Origin: PUMD01 sp964599275
GTDB lineage: Bacteria > Bacillota > Sulfobacillia > SLMV01
Direction: 5' to 3'
Assembly (NCBI GenBank): GCA_964599275.1
Contig: CAZRFK010000003.1
Location: 1-64,000, forward strand
Length of the DNA stretch: 64,000 nt
Below, piece after piece: positions 45,482-54,723 of this stretch (positions within the stretch are counted from its first letter, which is position 1; every line of letters begins with the position of its first letter). The notes below the pieces were generated by a model. It was given only the letters and a program-made list of their open reading frames with translations, made no database searches and was not told where the DNA came from. A program made the translations under genes and the position numbers.

Positions 45482-45964
45482 ATGCAAAGGCGCTTGATAA
45501 GGCACCTGGTTTCTTTCGTCCTGGTGTTGATCATTTTGTATATTACATTGCCCACCGGTAGGGAAGCTGTATACAAAATGCCTGTGCCAGAAAAATTTGA
45601 TACCCAGAAAAACTGCATATGGGTCTGGGATATGCGCATACCGGAAATAATTGTGAACCGGGGATCATCTGTGATCTGGGGATTGGGTTGGGAAAGTCAA
45701 TCCCAGGACGCACTGAGAGAATTGAAAGAGGACCTTGAGATCGAGTTTTACATCAACAGCAGGAAAATAAATGCACCCGAGCGCTTTTTCGCTTTCCGGA
45801 GGATCAGGACTGGTAATGTTGAATACCTCCACCAGCTCCGCTTCATCTACGAGAGTGAATCCCTGCCACCAGGTGAGCATGTCTGGACGATAAGGTTGGG
45901 AGGCTCGGTCAGACAGGCTGAATTCAGCGGTATAATGTATGTTTCAGAAGATTATTCGCCTTAG
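45482..45964 (+). CDS. Secreted or membrane-anchored protein of unknown function
   Basis: Protein of 160 residues that I do not recognise. A basic start (MQRRLIRH) and hydrophobic helix (LVSFVLVLIILYITL, about 9-23) form a signal peptide or anchor without a lipobox. The exported part has short hydrophobic strands and ends with LPPGEHVWTIRLGG, similar to an Ig-like or beta-sandwich fold. ATG 45482 follows GAGAGGGAGAG. It is divergent from the RRNPP-like regulator and could be one of its targets, but nothing in the sequence proves it. Confidence 0.65.
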   Translation: MQRRLIRHLVSFVLVLIILYITLPTGREAVYKMPVPEKFDTQKNCIWVWDMRIPEIIVNRGSSVIWGLGWESQSQDALRELKEDLEIEFYINSRKINAPERFFAFRRIRTGNVEYLHQLRFIYESESLPPGEHVWTIRLGGSVRQAEFSGIMYVSEDYSP

Positions 45965-46023
45965 TCCAAAACTCAGCGCCAATCTTGCAGCTCCACAAAC
46001 ACTCCAAACGTGAGGTGATCTGC

Positions 46024-46962
46024 GTGAGATATACACAGCTAGGCAATACCGGGCTGAAGGTTTCTGTTGTAGGCCTGGGAACCAATCAATTTGGAGGAAA
46101 AGTCGATCAACAGGATACCAATGAAATCATCAGTACGGCTTTAGATGCAGGAATAAATTTCATAGACACAGCCAATATTTATCAGGACGGGGCCTCCGAG
46201 GCATTCATAGGTAAAGCGTTGAGAGGTCGCAGACATGAAATGGTTTTAGCTACCAAAGTTGGCATGAAAATGGGCGACCGGCCGAATGAAACTGGAGCAT
46301 CAAGAAAACACATCCTCGACAGCGTCGACGAGAGCCTGCGGCGCCTGCGCACTGACTATATTGACCTGTATCAGATTCACCGCTGGGATCAAAGCACCCC
46401 TGTGCAGGAAACACTGCGGGCGCTGGATCAGCTGGTCAAGCAGGGAAAGGTACGCTACATCGGGGTATCAAACTGGGCAGCCTGGCAGCTGTGCTTCGGA
46501 TACAGCACTGCGCAGCAGAATAATCTGACTGAAATCGCCTCAGTGCAGCCTCACTACAATCTGCTGCACCGCAAACCAGAAGAACAGCTTATACCCTGCT
46601 GCGAGCACCTGGGCATAGGTGTTATACCCTATTTTCCCCTGGCCGGAGGATTTCTGACTGGGAAGTACGAAAAGGGCGAAGAACCACCGTCCGGTTCGCG
46701 CGGAGAAACCAGCGAATACGTCCAGCAGTTTTTCACTGATAAGCATTTCAAAATGATGGATCAACTGCAAAAATACGCAGATGATTATGGGTACACTCCC
46801 GCACAGCTGGCCATCGCCTGGCTCGCATCTCATACGCAGGTATCTTCTGTCATTGCCGGAGTAACCTCTATCGAGCAGCTGGAGGCTAATATAGAAGCGG
46901 CGGACTGGCATTTAAATGACAAGGAAAGACAACAGATACTGAGCATAGTCAATCAACGATAA
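46024..46962 (+). CDS. Aldo/keto reductase
   Basis: Cytoplasmic NADPH-dependent oxidoreductase of 312 residues with an (alpha/beta)8 barrel. The catalytic tetrad is visible: Asp and Tyr in FIDTANIYQDG, Lys in LATKVG, and His in LYQIHRWD. The AKR signature GLGTNQFGG and the C-terminal SVIAGVTSIEQLEANIEA cofactor region are present. It is similar to AKR families 11-13 acting on short aldehydes or methylglyoxal; the substrate is unknown. GTG 46024 has GAGGTG 7 nt upstream. A terminator follows. Confidence 0.93.
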   Translation: MRYTQLGNTGLKVSVVGLGTNQFGGKVDQQDTNEIISTALDAGINFIDTANIYQDGASEAFIGKALRGRRHEMVLATKVGMKMGDRPNETGASRKHILDSVDESLRRLRTDYIDLYQIHRWDQSTPVQETLRALDQLVKQGKVRYIGVSNWAAWQLCFGYSTAQQNNLTEIASVQPHYNLLHRKPEEQLIPCCEHLGIGVIPYFPLAGGFLTGKYEKGEEPPSGSRGETSEYVQQFFTDKHFKMMDQLQKYADDYGYTPAQLAIAWLASHTQVSSVIAGVTSIEQLEANIEAADWHLNDKERQQILSIVNQR

Positions 46963-46974
46963 GCAATTACCGCC

Positions 46975-47022
46975 AATGCAGTCTGGACCGGGGCAGGTTT
47001 TTACGGCCGGACTGCATTTTTA
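46975..47022 (+). terminator. Terminator between aldo/keto reductase and cobalamin operon
   Basis: AATGCAGTC (46975-46983) pairs with GACTGCATT (47010-47018), with GG/CC extending it, followed by TTTTTA on the plus strand. It also lies at the end of the opposite cobalamin operon. Confidence 0.75.
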
Positions 47023-47655
47023 CGTCTTGGCCTGTCCTGGCAAAAAACCAGAAAAGACTATGTTGTCTTTTCGTTGGCCTCGCAGGTTAACCTTATGAAT
47101 CATAGAAATGGATCCTGTGGCACAGTTCCAGTCGAAAAATCTCTCGACAAAATTATCAATTCCTGATGAAAGCGTCAGCAGGGTACGGATAGGACCACCA
47201 TGGCTGACAATAACAACTGTAGAGTCCAGATGCGTTGGGGTTATGTGTTGGTAACAGCTTCTCACCCGGTCAATCAACTCTTTCAGTGTTTCTCCCCCCG
47301 GAGGTGACGTCTGGAGGGGATCTTCATACCATCTGATCAACTGCTCTGGGCTAATATTTGCAGCCTGCTCATAGCAGAGCCCTTCCCATTCACCAAAATC
47401 TAATTCCCGTAACCTCAAATCCACCTTGACTTTCATCCCCAGCCGTCCTGCTATGCGGTCGGCTGTCTCGTCGGAACGGCAGAAACCTGTCGAATAAACG
47501 ACCGCCGGAGTCGGATCGCAATACGTGAAAAACCACTCAGCCAGACACTCAGCCTGCATCCGGCCCCGTTCGGTGAGAGGTGGGTCGGAACTACCAATGT
47601 ATCTACCTTCCTGATTGCCCGCTGCCTCCCCATGCCTGACCAGATATACTTTCAT
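47020..47655 (-). CDS. cobC: Histidine phosphatase, probable alpha-ribazole phosphatase
   Basis: Phosphatase of 211 residues of the phosphoglycerate mutase-like superfamily. YLVRHGEAAGN carries the phosphohistidine; GSSDPPLTERGRMQAE, LRELDFGEWEGL and VSHGGPIRTLL are conserved. As last gene of the cobalamin operon it is most likely CobC, which removes phosphate from alpha-ribazole phosphate (or adenosylcobalamin phosphate); the family is otherwise broad. ATG 47655 has AGGTG 7 nt upstream and is preferred to a GTG two codons earlier. Confidence 0.85.
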   Translation of the reverse strand: MKVYLVRHGEAAGNQEGRYIGSSDPPLTERGRMQAECLAEWFFTYCDPTPAVVYSTGFCRSDETADRIAGRLGMKVKVDLRLRELDFGEWEGLCYEQAANISPEQLIRWYEDPLQTSPPGGETLKELIDRVRSCYQHITPTHLDSTVVIVSHGGPIRTLLTLSSGIDNFVERFFDWNCATGSISMIHKVNLRGQRKDNIVFSGFLPGQAKT

Positions 47656-47669
47656 GGTCACTCACCTTC

Positions 47670-48785
47670 CTACAATCCTATTTTGCTTATCGCCCGTACC
47701 AGTTCGCAGTTGTCTTCTTTCTTCCTCACAGCAACCCGTATGAAATTCTCATCCAAACCGGGATAGGTGCAGCAGTTTCTGACCATTATTCCCTGCTGCA
47801 ACAGGCGAGACTGGAGGCGTTTGCCAGCAGATTCAGGTGAACACGGATCGGAAAGTTCCAACAACAAAAAATTCGCTTCAGACGGAAATGTGCGAATTCC
47901 ACACAGAGAATCAAGGCTTTGCGACAGCGATTTTCTGACCTCAGGCAGCCATTGCTGCGTATCCATTACAAATCCGCTGTCTGCAAGTCCCGTCCTGGCA
48001 GCACAAGCAGCCATCATGTTAACAGCCCAGGGCGGTTGTTTTTCTTCCATCTGCCTCAAAAGCTTCGTCTGTCCCACCAAGTATCCAATGCGCAGGCCGG
48101 GTATGGAAAAAATCTTGGTCAGCGAGGTCACAACGACAATGTTGGGAAACCTCCTGGTCAGCTTCACTGCACTGTTTTCCGGCCAATCCTGGGTAAAAGG
48201 TAGAAAGCTTTCGTCGATTACCATATGGGTTCCCGTCCCACTTACAACCTGTGCAAGCTCCTCTACAACGTCCAGCATTATTTTCGTTCCAGTGGGACTG
48301 TTGGGCCGACATAGAAAAATGCAGTCAATTTTCTCCCTGCCAACAGCGTCCTTCACTTTTTCTATCAGGCTATCAGTGAGTCGGAACTCTGCCTCTTTAC
48401 TCAGATGCAATCTCTGCACTGTAGATTCTGGGTTGTGAGCTTTGACCGCCTTTTCGTACTCCGAAAACGTCGGCGCCAGAACCAGAATTTTTTCCGGAGA
48501 CAGCACCTGAGCCAGCAGGTAGAGAATCTCACTGGCTCCATTACCGGCGCTGATACATTCAAGCGGCACATCATGCAGTCGGGCAATATCTTCCCGCAGC
48601 CTGAGATACTCAGGATCCGGATAACAGTTGATTGTTTCTGTGCAATCCTGCAGCCGTTTTCCAACTGATCGCGGGGGCCCCAATGGATTTATATTGGCGC
48701 TGAAATCCAGCAGGTCCCCGGGTGACTTTCCCATTTCCCGGGCTATCCTCCATACATTGCCCCCGTGTTGGTGCTTTTGAGTCAT
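47670..48785 (-). CDS. cobD: L-threonine-O-3-phosphate decarboxylase
   Basis: PLP enzyme of 371 residues (class I/II aminotransferase fold, close to HisC) that makes (R)-1-aminopropan-2-O-yl phosphate, the linker of cobalamin. HGGNVWRIAREMG and DFSANINPLGPP at the start are typical of CobD rather than HisC; NGASEILYLLAQ, CRPNSPTG, DESFLPF and the cofactor lysine in TSLTKIFSIPGLRIGYLVG follow. ATG 48785 overlaps the cobS stop as ATGA, so the long frame upstream is ignored. The product is used by CbiB in the same operon. Confidence 0.92.
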   Translation of the reverse strand: MTQKHQHGGNVWRIAREMGKSPGDLLDFSANINPLGPPRSVGKRLQDCTETINCYPDPEYLRLREDIARLHDVPLECISAGNGASEILYLLAQVLSPEKILVLAPTFSEYEKAVKAHNPESTVQRLHLSKEAEFRLTDSLIEKVKDAVGREKIDCIFLCRPNSPTGTKIMLDVVEELAQVVSGTGTHMVIDESFLPFTQDWPENSAVKLTRRFPNIVVVTSLTKIFSIPGLRIGYLVGQTKLLRQMEEKQPPWAVNMMAACAARTGLADSGFVMDTQQWLPEVRKSLSQSLDSLCGIRTFPSEANFLLLELSDPCSPESAGKRLQSRLLQQGIMVRNCCTYPGLDENFIRVAVRKKEDNCELVRAISKIGL

Positions 48786-49552
48786 ACGAAACCCACCACC
48801 AAAGGAGCAAAAGCGGCACAAAATATAAAGGATAATTCCGAAATCATCTGCAAAGCCCCCAGCGTGTCGCCGGTTAGACCGCCCAGTTTGCTGTTCATCC
48901 ATGCCCCAGCGGCCATCGCAACGGCTGAAGTCACCCCCCAGAACAAAACTCCCGGCCATCGGGTCAGCCACCAGACGGGTAAGACTGTAATTACCAGCGC
49001 ACCGAGGAGATGATATTTAGAAAAACCTTCTGTTACACTATCTGCCAGACCGGCTTTCTCCCTCCTTACGGACCCAAAATACAGCATCGGGGGAAGCATT
49101 CCCCAGCGGCTCACCGCTGGGGCCAAAAGGACCCAGGTGGCGGGGTTATCGAGATGCATAACCTCCCTATAACCCAGCTGCAGCCCGGCAAGGATCATAA
49201 CCACCGCAGCCAGTCCGAAAGTTCCCACCCGGCTGTCACTCATAATCTCCAATCTTTTCTGTGTATCAGCGACCGCCAGCAGTCCGTCTCCGGTATCAGC
49301 CAGTCCGTCCAGATGAAGCCCTCCCGACATGAACAGGGACAACAATACCAACATCCAGGCCACAACGGCTGATGGCAAGAAAGCAAAGACCCTGTACATG
49401 GCTGCGACGATCAACCCTATGACGAATCCCACCACAGGAAAATACAGACCCGCACGACTCAGCCGGTCGACAAAATCCTCGCCAGAGGGAGTCCCTACCG
49501 GCAGTACAGTCAGAAAGGTCAGAGCTATGCGGATGTCCTTGATTACAGTCAC
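48782..49552 (-). CDS. cobS: Adenosylcobinamide-GDP ribazoletransferase (cobalamin synthase)
   Basis: Integral membrane enzyme of 256 residues that joins adenosylcobinamide-GDP and alpha-ribazole. Characteristic are ALTFLTVLPVG, SRAGLYFPVVGFVIG, GGLHLDGLADTGDGLLA with its acidic cluster, SDSRVGTFGLAAVV and GGLTGDTLGA near the C-terminus, with several membrane helices. GTG 49552 directly follows the cobT stop, indicating coupled translation. Confidence 0.95.
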   Translation of the reverse strand: MTVIKDIRIALTFLTVLPVGTPSGEDFVDRLSRAGLYFPVVGFVIGLIVAAMYRVFAFLPSAVVAWMLVLLSLFMSGGLHLDGLADTGDGLLAVADTQKRLEIMSDSRVGTFGLAAVVMILAGLQLGYREVMHLDNPATWVLLAPAVSRWGMLPPMLYFGSVRREKAGLADSVTEGFSKYHLLGALVITVLPVWWLTRWPGVLFWGVTSAVAMAAGAWMNSKLGGLTGDTLGALQMISELSFIFCAAFAPLVVGFV

Positions 49553-50626
49553 TCACTGTCCCCCCCTTGACTTATCTGAAACGGCGGCTTCGGAAAAGCT
49601 GGCCATATCCCTCAACAGGGCCAGGGAATTTTGAATGACCCCCAGGGCCAATATGGCACCAGAACCTTCACCAAGGCACATGTCCAGTTTCAAAAGCGGT
49701 CTAAGATCCAGAGCCTGCAAGACAGTGCTGTGTCCGGGTTCTCCGCTCAGATGACCGGCCAAATAGTAATCGGTGATATCCTTTTCGTCCGCTGCAACCT
49801 GTGCACATAATGCGGCACTGCAGCAGATAAAACCATCCAGCACGACCGGAAGCCTCAGGCGGGGAGCGGTGATCATAAATCCAGTCAGAAACGCGATCTC
49901 AAAGCCACCGACCTTCAAAAGGATATCCACCGCATCATCAGGATCCGGTTGGTTGATTTTCAGAACCTGGCGGACAACCTCTTCTTTTTTTTGCAGGTCC
50001 CGCCCCTCAAGGCCGGTTCCCGGACCGGTTACCTCCTTCACAGAACCTCCGGTAACTGTCGCAGTGATAGCAGAAGCTGCCGTTGTGTTGCCAATTCCCA
50101 TCTCACCCAGGGCAACCACATCAATACCTTCGGCATGCAGATTACGGGCCATTTCAGCTCCTGCACTCAGGCACTTTTTCAGCTGTTTTTCAGTCATGGC
50201 CGGACCTCTGGCCATGTTTTCGGTTCCTGGTCCAGCTCTGCGGTCCATAACCGTCTCATGTTCAATTGATTCCAATACTCCAACATCCACTATGTTCATC
50301 TGCGCTCCCTGCTTTTTGCTGAGCACATTCGCCGCCGCCCCGCCGGAAGCGAAATTTAAGACCATCTGCCTGGTCACTTCCTGTGGGAATGCACTTACGC
50401 CCTCGGAAACCACTCCGTGGTCTGCGGCTGCAATGACCGCAGCGGGGCGGTTGAGCTCAGGCGGACAGCATCCGGTAATTCCGGCAATCTTGACTGCAGT
50501 TTCCTCCAGGACACCAAGGCTGTCTGGTGGTTTGGTGCGGCTGTTCCATCGGTTCTGTGCCTTTTTCATCGCTTCTGTATCCAGATCCGGCACCTGCACT
50601 TGCAGCATCTGCTGCAGATCATTCAT
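49553..50626 (-). CDS. cobT: Nicotinate-nucleotide:dimethylbenzimidazole phosphoribosyltransferase
   Basis: Enzyme of 357 residues making alpha-ribazole phosphate from nicotinate mononucleotide and the lower-ligand base. LTKPPGSLG-like region (SRTKPPDSLGVLEE), VIAAADHGVVSEGVSAFPQEVT, ALGEMGIGNTT, PVVLDGFICCSAAL, and MCLGEGSGAILAL with the catalytic glutamate are diagnostic. ATG 50626 has AAGGA 5 nt before it. The lower-ligand base is unknown; no bza genes are in the window. Confidence 0.96.
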   Translation of the reverse strand: MNDLQQMLQVQVPDLDTEAMKKAQNRWNSRTKPPDSLGVLEETAVKIAGITGCCPPELNRPAAVIAAADHGVVSEGVSAFPQEVTRQMVLNFASGGAAANVLSKKQGAQMNIVDVGVLESIEHETVMDRRAGPGTENMARGPAMTEKQLKKCLSAGAEMARNLHAEGIDVVALGEMGIGNTTAASAITATVTGGSVKEVTGPGTGLEGRDLQKKEEVVRQVLKINQPDPDDAVDILLKVGGFEIAFLTGFMITAPRLRLPVVLDGFICCSAALCAQVAADEKDITDYYLAGHLSGEPGHSTVLQALDLRPLLKLDMCLGEGSGAILALGVIQNSLALLRDMASFSEAAVSDKSRGGQ

Positions 50627-50638
50627 GTCCTTTCACCC

Positions 50639-51589
50639 TCATCCCAAAAAATAAGTAAATAAGCTGAAAAGCAATGTCGACAGTATACAGGTCATCTGCG
50701 AGAGAAATACTGCACCGGCAATGTGCTCCGCCATGGGCTTCTGCTCGGAATCTCCCAATCTGCTGCGACAGCGAAGCTTACCGCCCTGATAACTGGGCCC
50801 TCCCAGCTGAATGCCGAGAGCTCCTGCTGCAGCAGATTCTGCAATACCTGCGTTGGGGCTGGGATGTTTTCTTCCATCACGCAGCATTATGCGCAGGGCA
50901 CCTCCAGGGTCAAGGTTCACTAACCAGGCGGCCAGCGGCCACAGAAAAGCTGCAATCCGAGCTGGCAGCCAGTTAGCTGCATCATCAAGTTTGGCTGCCG
51001 CCCACCCGAAAAACCGGTACTTGTCATTTGTATAACCCAGCATGGAATCCATGGTGTTTATTGCTTTATATAAAATCATGGCCGGCAGCCCTCCCACCGC
51101 CAGATAAAAAAGAGGAGCAGTTACTCCATCAACGGTGTTTTCCGCTGTCGACTCCACCGCCGCCCGAATCACATCTTCTGCGGTCATTTCTTCGGTGTCC
51201 CGACCCACAATGTGTCCCACTGCATCACGGGCTTTGGTCAACTCCCCCTCTACCAGGGTGTCCTTGACCCTGAGGGCAGCATTAAAAAGCGACCTCTGCG
51301 CTAAAAATGTGCTGGCCAGGCCAGCAGTCACAGCGACCTGCAAGACATCTGGTAAAAGTCGGGCCACTCCATAAACCACCCAGGCTGCGCTGCCTGCAAC
51401 CACAAGTACAGCCACAACCAATACTGCACCTGCTGCACGCTCAGACCATCTCGGGCGCATGCGCTCTTCGAACCACCCTATTAAACCTCCGATAGCTCGA
51501 ACTGGGTGTAGGTGCCCGGGGGGCTCACCGAAAAACCAATCTAGCAACCCGGCGCAAAGAATCACCAGCGCCCCAGACAGGCTGTTCAT
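50639..51589 (-). CDS. cbiB: Adenosylcobinamide-phosphate synthase
   Basis: Membrane protein of 316 residues that attaches the aminopropanol (phosphate) linker to adenosylcobyric acid. LLDWFFGEPPGHLHPVRAIGGLI at the start, SLFNAALRVKDTLVEG, VESTAENTVDGVTAPLFYLAVGG, INTMDSMLGYTNDKYRFFGWAAAKLDD and the HPSPNAGIAESAAAGALGIQLGG stretch are all family landmarks. The start overlaps the cobQ stop (ATGA). Often named CobD in other species. Confidence 0.96.
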   Translation of the reverse strand: MNSLSGALVILCAGLLDWFFGEPPGHLHPVRAIGGLIGWFEERMRPRWSERAAGAVLVVAVLVVAGSAAWVVYGVARLLPDVLQVAVTAGLASTFLAQRSLFNAALRVKDTLVEGELTKARDAVGHIVGRDTEEMTAEDVIRAAVESTAENTVDGVTAPLFYLAVGGLPAMILYKAINTMDSMLGYTNDKYRFFGWAAAKLDDAANWLPARIAAFLWPLAAWLVNLDPGGALRIMLRDGRKHPSPNAGIAESAAAGALGIQLGGPSYQGGKLRCRSRLGDSEQKPMAEHIAGAVFLSQMTCILSTLLFSLFTYFLG

Positions 51590-53043
51590 GCCGTCTCAAG
51601 CCCCATCACACCAAAAATTGTCTCCATATCCAGCTTGCGATTGATGGTATCTGCCAGCAGGTCAAAATCGTCTTCCCGACCGTCATCTGTAACGTCGTAG
51701 TTCATGCACTGCAGATAGGCCCCACGAAAATCATCCTGATTGAACAGACCATTCAGCGGGACAGCCATCACGGGGCTCTGTCTGCCCAGGACTCCAAAGG
51801 ACCGCCCATCCATTTCAAAATTCCCCCCGTTTCCGCCTGAAAAACTCATCTCACAGCGACGGTAAACATGGAGCATCTGTCCTGACAGATCACCGAAAAA
51901 AGGCTGGTCATCATCAAGGGAGACGGTTCCTTTTTCAACCTCACTGTTCTGTAAGGGGGCACCATCGACACTGCATGATAGCACATTGAGGCCCTTTACC
52001 TCCAATTCATCCCAGCGGAAGGTTTCTCCTAAAAATCCGGCAGAGCTGCCCAGGGCTGTTAGGGGAACCCCTCCCTCACCGAGGGCTTTAAAAAGATGTT
52101 CCCAGCCGGCTTCCTTTAAATACTGCAGATCTGACAGCGGTGCACCGCTGTGAGGAATGATCAGACCGTTGAAGGGTTCCTCCAGTGCCTGTCTGACGGA
52201 AAGGACAGATTCGACCGACACCCCCCTTTGTCCGGCCAGAGAATAAATGTCCCCCGGTTGTTCTGCATCCGGAAGTTTTACAACGCCAATCCTCATTTTG
52301 TCACCCGATACCCGGCTGTCTTTCAGAGACAGAGAATCTTCCGGCTCGAGTGATATGTTCAGATAGGGCAACACTCCCAGCACCTGACTATCGATTCGAT
52401 TTTCTATGAAGGTCACTCCATCTTCAAACAGGGCAGGATCGCCACGAAACTTGTTGACCACAAAACCTGCTACCCGGTCTCGTTCGCTGCAGGTCAGAAG
52501 TTCCCAGGTGCCTATTATGGATGCCAGTACCCCGCCGCGGTCTATATCAGCTGCGATGATAACCGGGGCTCCGGTCATCTCGGCGATTTTCATGTTCACA
52601 AGTTCCCGATCCTTCAGATTCATCTCAACTGGACTGCCGGCACCTTCAATGATTATGACTTCATACTCGCTGCAGAGACGCTTGTAGCTTTTCTTTATGG
52701 CTCTCAGGGCACGTGAATAAAAATTTTTACGGTATGCAGAGCCGGAGGTGTTGGCAAGCCGCTGTCCCCTAACTATCACCTCAGCACTCTTATCAGTTGA
52801 AGGTTTCAATATTATGGGATTCATGTCCACCGCCGGTTTTACTCCAGCAGCCTGAGCCTGCAGCACCTGTGATTTCGCAATTTCCCCCTCGCCGGGGATA
52901 ATTTCTGTGTTTTGGGACATGTTCTGGGATTTGAAGGGAGCCGTTCGGTATCCCATCCGTGAAAACAATCGGCATAAACCGGTGGTCAGTACAGATTTTC
53001 CGGCATCCGAGCAGGTTCCCTGCACCATTAATGCATGAGTCAT
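51586..53043 (-). CDS. cobQ: Cobyric acid synthase
   Basis: Cytoplasmic amidotransferase of 485 residues that amidates adenosylcobyrinic a,c-diamide to adenosylcobyric acid using glutamine and ATP. The N-terminal half is a dethiobiotin synthetase-like ATPase (VQGTCSDAGKSVLTTGLCRLF, KSQNMSQNTEIIPGEGEIAKSQVLQAQAAG, IEGAGSPVEMNLKDRELVNM). The C-terminal GATase-like half has IIPHSG, but the region after ALGEGGVPLTALGSSAGFLG shows Ser where the nucleophilic Cys of GxCxG is expected, and a late LYGTYLHGLF-type motif is weak. Amidation with free ammonia, or a diverged activity, is therefore possible. GGAGG is 11 nt before ATG 53043. Confidence 0.9.
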   Translation of the reverse strand: MTHALMVQGTCSDAGKSVLTTGLCRLFSRMGYRTAPFKSQNMSQNTEIIPGEGEIAKSQVLQAQAAGVKPAVDMNPIILKPSTDKSAEVIVRGQRLANTSGSAYRKNFYSRALRAIKKSYKRLCSEYEVIIIEGAGSPVEMNLKDRELVNMKIAEMTGAPVIIAADIDRGGVLASIIGTWELLTCSERDRVAGFVVNKFRGDPALFEDGVTFIENRIDSQVLGVLPYLNISLEPEDSLSLKDSRVSGDKMRIGVVKLPDAEQPGDIYSLAGQRGVSVESVLSVRQALEEPFNGLIIPHSGAPLSDLQYLKEAGWEHLFKALGEGGVPLTALGSSAGFLGETFRWDELEVKGLNVLSCSVDGAPLQNSEVEKGTVSLDDDQPFFGDLSGQMLHVYRRCEMSFSGGNGGNFEMDGRSFGVLGRQSPVMAVPLNGLFNQDDFRGAYLQCMNYDVTDDGREDDFDLLADTINRKLDMETIFGVMGLETA

Positions 53044-53610
53044 CTATTCCACCTCCAACTGAGGAAGGGGTGAGCCCTTTATCACGGTTGCAATTCCCGC
53101 AGTCATCAGCACCACCCGTTCGGCCCTGCCCGCCACCTTCTGGTTCAGGGAACCAAGGAGATCGCGGTAGGTGCGGCCCAGACGATTTGGGGGGACAAGA
53201 GAACAGCCCACCTCGTTGGTCACCACCACTGCCGTCTGGCTCCGCTGGGTTAAATATTTTAAACTCTCCTGGCACTCGCACCACAGCTGGTTCAAGAAGT
53301 TCTCCTCATCCAGAGAGTCACACCTGTTCTGCATCTTCAGCAAACGATTTGAAACCCACATGGAAAGACAGTCCAGCAGCACAACCTGAGAATCGGCCCG
53401 ACAGAATGCTCGGCTCAGATTGCGGGGTTCTTCTATGGTGACCCAATCCTGGGGACGACTGCAGCGGTGCTTTTGAATGCGTCGGCTCATTTCTTCATCG
53501 CCTGCCTCGGCTGTGGCGATATAGGTGACGTCATTTCCGGATACTCGGGCCAGACGCTGAGCCAGACTGCTCTTACCGCTGCGGGCGCCTCCGATAATAA
53601 GTGTCAACAT
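53044..53610 (-). CDS. cobU: Adenosylcobinamide kinase / guanylyltransferase
   Basis: Bifunctional enzyme of 188 residues that phosphorylates adenosylcobinamide and transfers GMP to it. The P-loop is GGARSGKSSLAQRLA (residues 7-21); YIATAEAGDEEMSRRIQKHRCSRP contains the guanylylated histidine region, and VVLLDCLSMWVSNRLL plus VTNEVGCSLVPPNRLGRTYRDLLG are conserved. ATG 53610 is 9 nt after AAAGGAG; the frame upstream overlaps btuC and is ignored. Confidence 0.96.
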   Translation of the reverse strand: MLTLIIGGARSGKSSLAQRLARVSGNDVTYIATAEAGDEEMSRRIQKHRCSRPQDWVTIEEPRNLSRAFCRADSQVVLLDCLSMWVSNRLLKMQNRCDSLDEENFLNQLWCECQESLKYLTQRSQTAVVVTNEVGCSLVPPNRLGRTYRDLLGSLNQKVAGRAERVVLMTAGIATVIKGSPLPQLEVE

Positions 53611-53644
53611 TGTGCAGTGCTCCTTTCTTTTTGCATTCAGCAAA

Positions 53645-54688
53645 TTATTCAGTTTTCCGGTGTTTTTTGAGTATGTAAAGGAAAAAGGGGCCGCCCAGTA
53701 ATGCAGTAATAATTCCCACCTGTAATTCGGCTGGCGCCAGCAGGGTACGGGCAGCGGCATCAGCCAGCATCAAAAAGCTGGCTCCAACGAGGGCAACTCC
53801 GGGAATTAATCTGCGGTGATTGGGTCCAACAAAAATGCGTACGATGTGCGGTGTGATAAGACCCACAAAACCAATCGCCCCCGATGCCGCCACTGCTGCT
53901 GCGGTCAGCAGCGAAGCTCCCACCAGAACGATTTTTTTCAGGGTATCAATATTTATTCCAAGATTATAGGCGTCTTCCTCACCAAGCAAAAATGCATTCA
54001 GCGCGTTGGTTAAAACCCACATGGTTCCCATCCCCACCGCAAAAGAAAAAGAAACAAAATATATTCTGCGCCAGTTCGCCCCGGACAATCCCCCCATCAT
54101 CCAGAACACCGCACTGCCTATCACCCGTTCATTGGCGAAGGTGAGGCACAAATTGATCAGGGCAGAAAAGATTGCACTTATTGCTATGCCCCCCAAAAGC
54201 ATGGTTGTGACATCAATTCCGCCGTTGCGTCTGGCCAGGTTGTAAACAAAAAACATGCTTAACAAGGCTCCGGCGAATGCCATAACCGGAACTGTACCGA
54301 AACCCAGAGCACCTGCATGCAGTCCCAATACCATGGCCAGCACAGCTCCGAAAGAAGCACCACTTGATACCCCCAGGACATATGGTCCGGCCAACGGGTT
54401 GCGAAAGAGCCCCTGAAACGCTGCTCCGGCTATTGCCAGACTGGAGCCAACCAGACCGGCGAGAATGCTGCGGGGAAATCGCACCTGCAGTAAAATTGTC
54501 CGCCTTCCATCCTCCAAAATCCCTCCCGGTATTATCAGCTGCAGCATTTCCCGGGGGGAAATGGCCACCGCTCCAGCCAGTATATTCACCACTGATGCGG
54601 CCAGAAGCAGCAGAACTGAGATAATAAGGAAGGCTCTATATCCCACAATCCCGGAAGTGACGCGCTCTTTGGGGCTCTTTTGCGACAT
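53645..54688 (-). CDS. btuC: Cobalamin/corrinoid ABC transporter permease (BtuC/FecCD type)
   Basis: Permease of 347 residues with about ten membrane segments. LRFPRSILAGLVGSSLAIAGAAFQGLFRNPLAGPYVLGVSSGASFGA is the conserved FecCD beginning, and SGAIGFVGLITPHIVRIFVGPNHRRLIPGVALVGASFLMLADAAAR the coupling helix region. FecCD permeases import haem, siderophores or cobalamin; the B12 riboswitch and cob genes decide for corrinoids here. It lies 35 bp after btuF. Confidence 0.93.
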   Translation of the reverse strand: MSQKSPKERVTSGIVGYRAFLIISVLLLLAASVVNILAGAVAISPREMLQLIIPGGILEDGRRTILLQVRFPRSILAGLVGSSLAIAGAAFQGLFRNPLAGPYVLGVSSGASFGAVLAMVLGLHAGALGFGTVPVMAFAGALLSMFFVYNLARRNGGIDVTTMLLGGIAISAIFSALINLCLTFANERVIGSAVFWMMGGLSGANWRRIYFVSFSFAVGMGTMWVLTNALNAFLLGEEDAYNLGINIDTLKKIVLVGASLLTAAAVAASGAIGFVGLITPHIVRIFVGPNHRRLIPGVALVGASFLMLADAAARTLLAPAELQVGIITALLGGPFFLYILKKHRKTE

Positions 54689-54723
54689 GGGGTCATCCCT
54701 TCAGAACAATTCAACGCTACATA

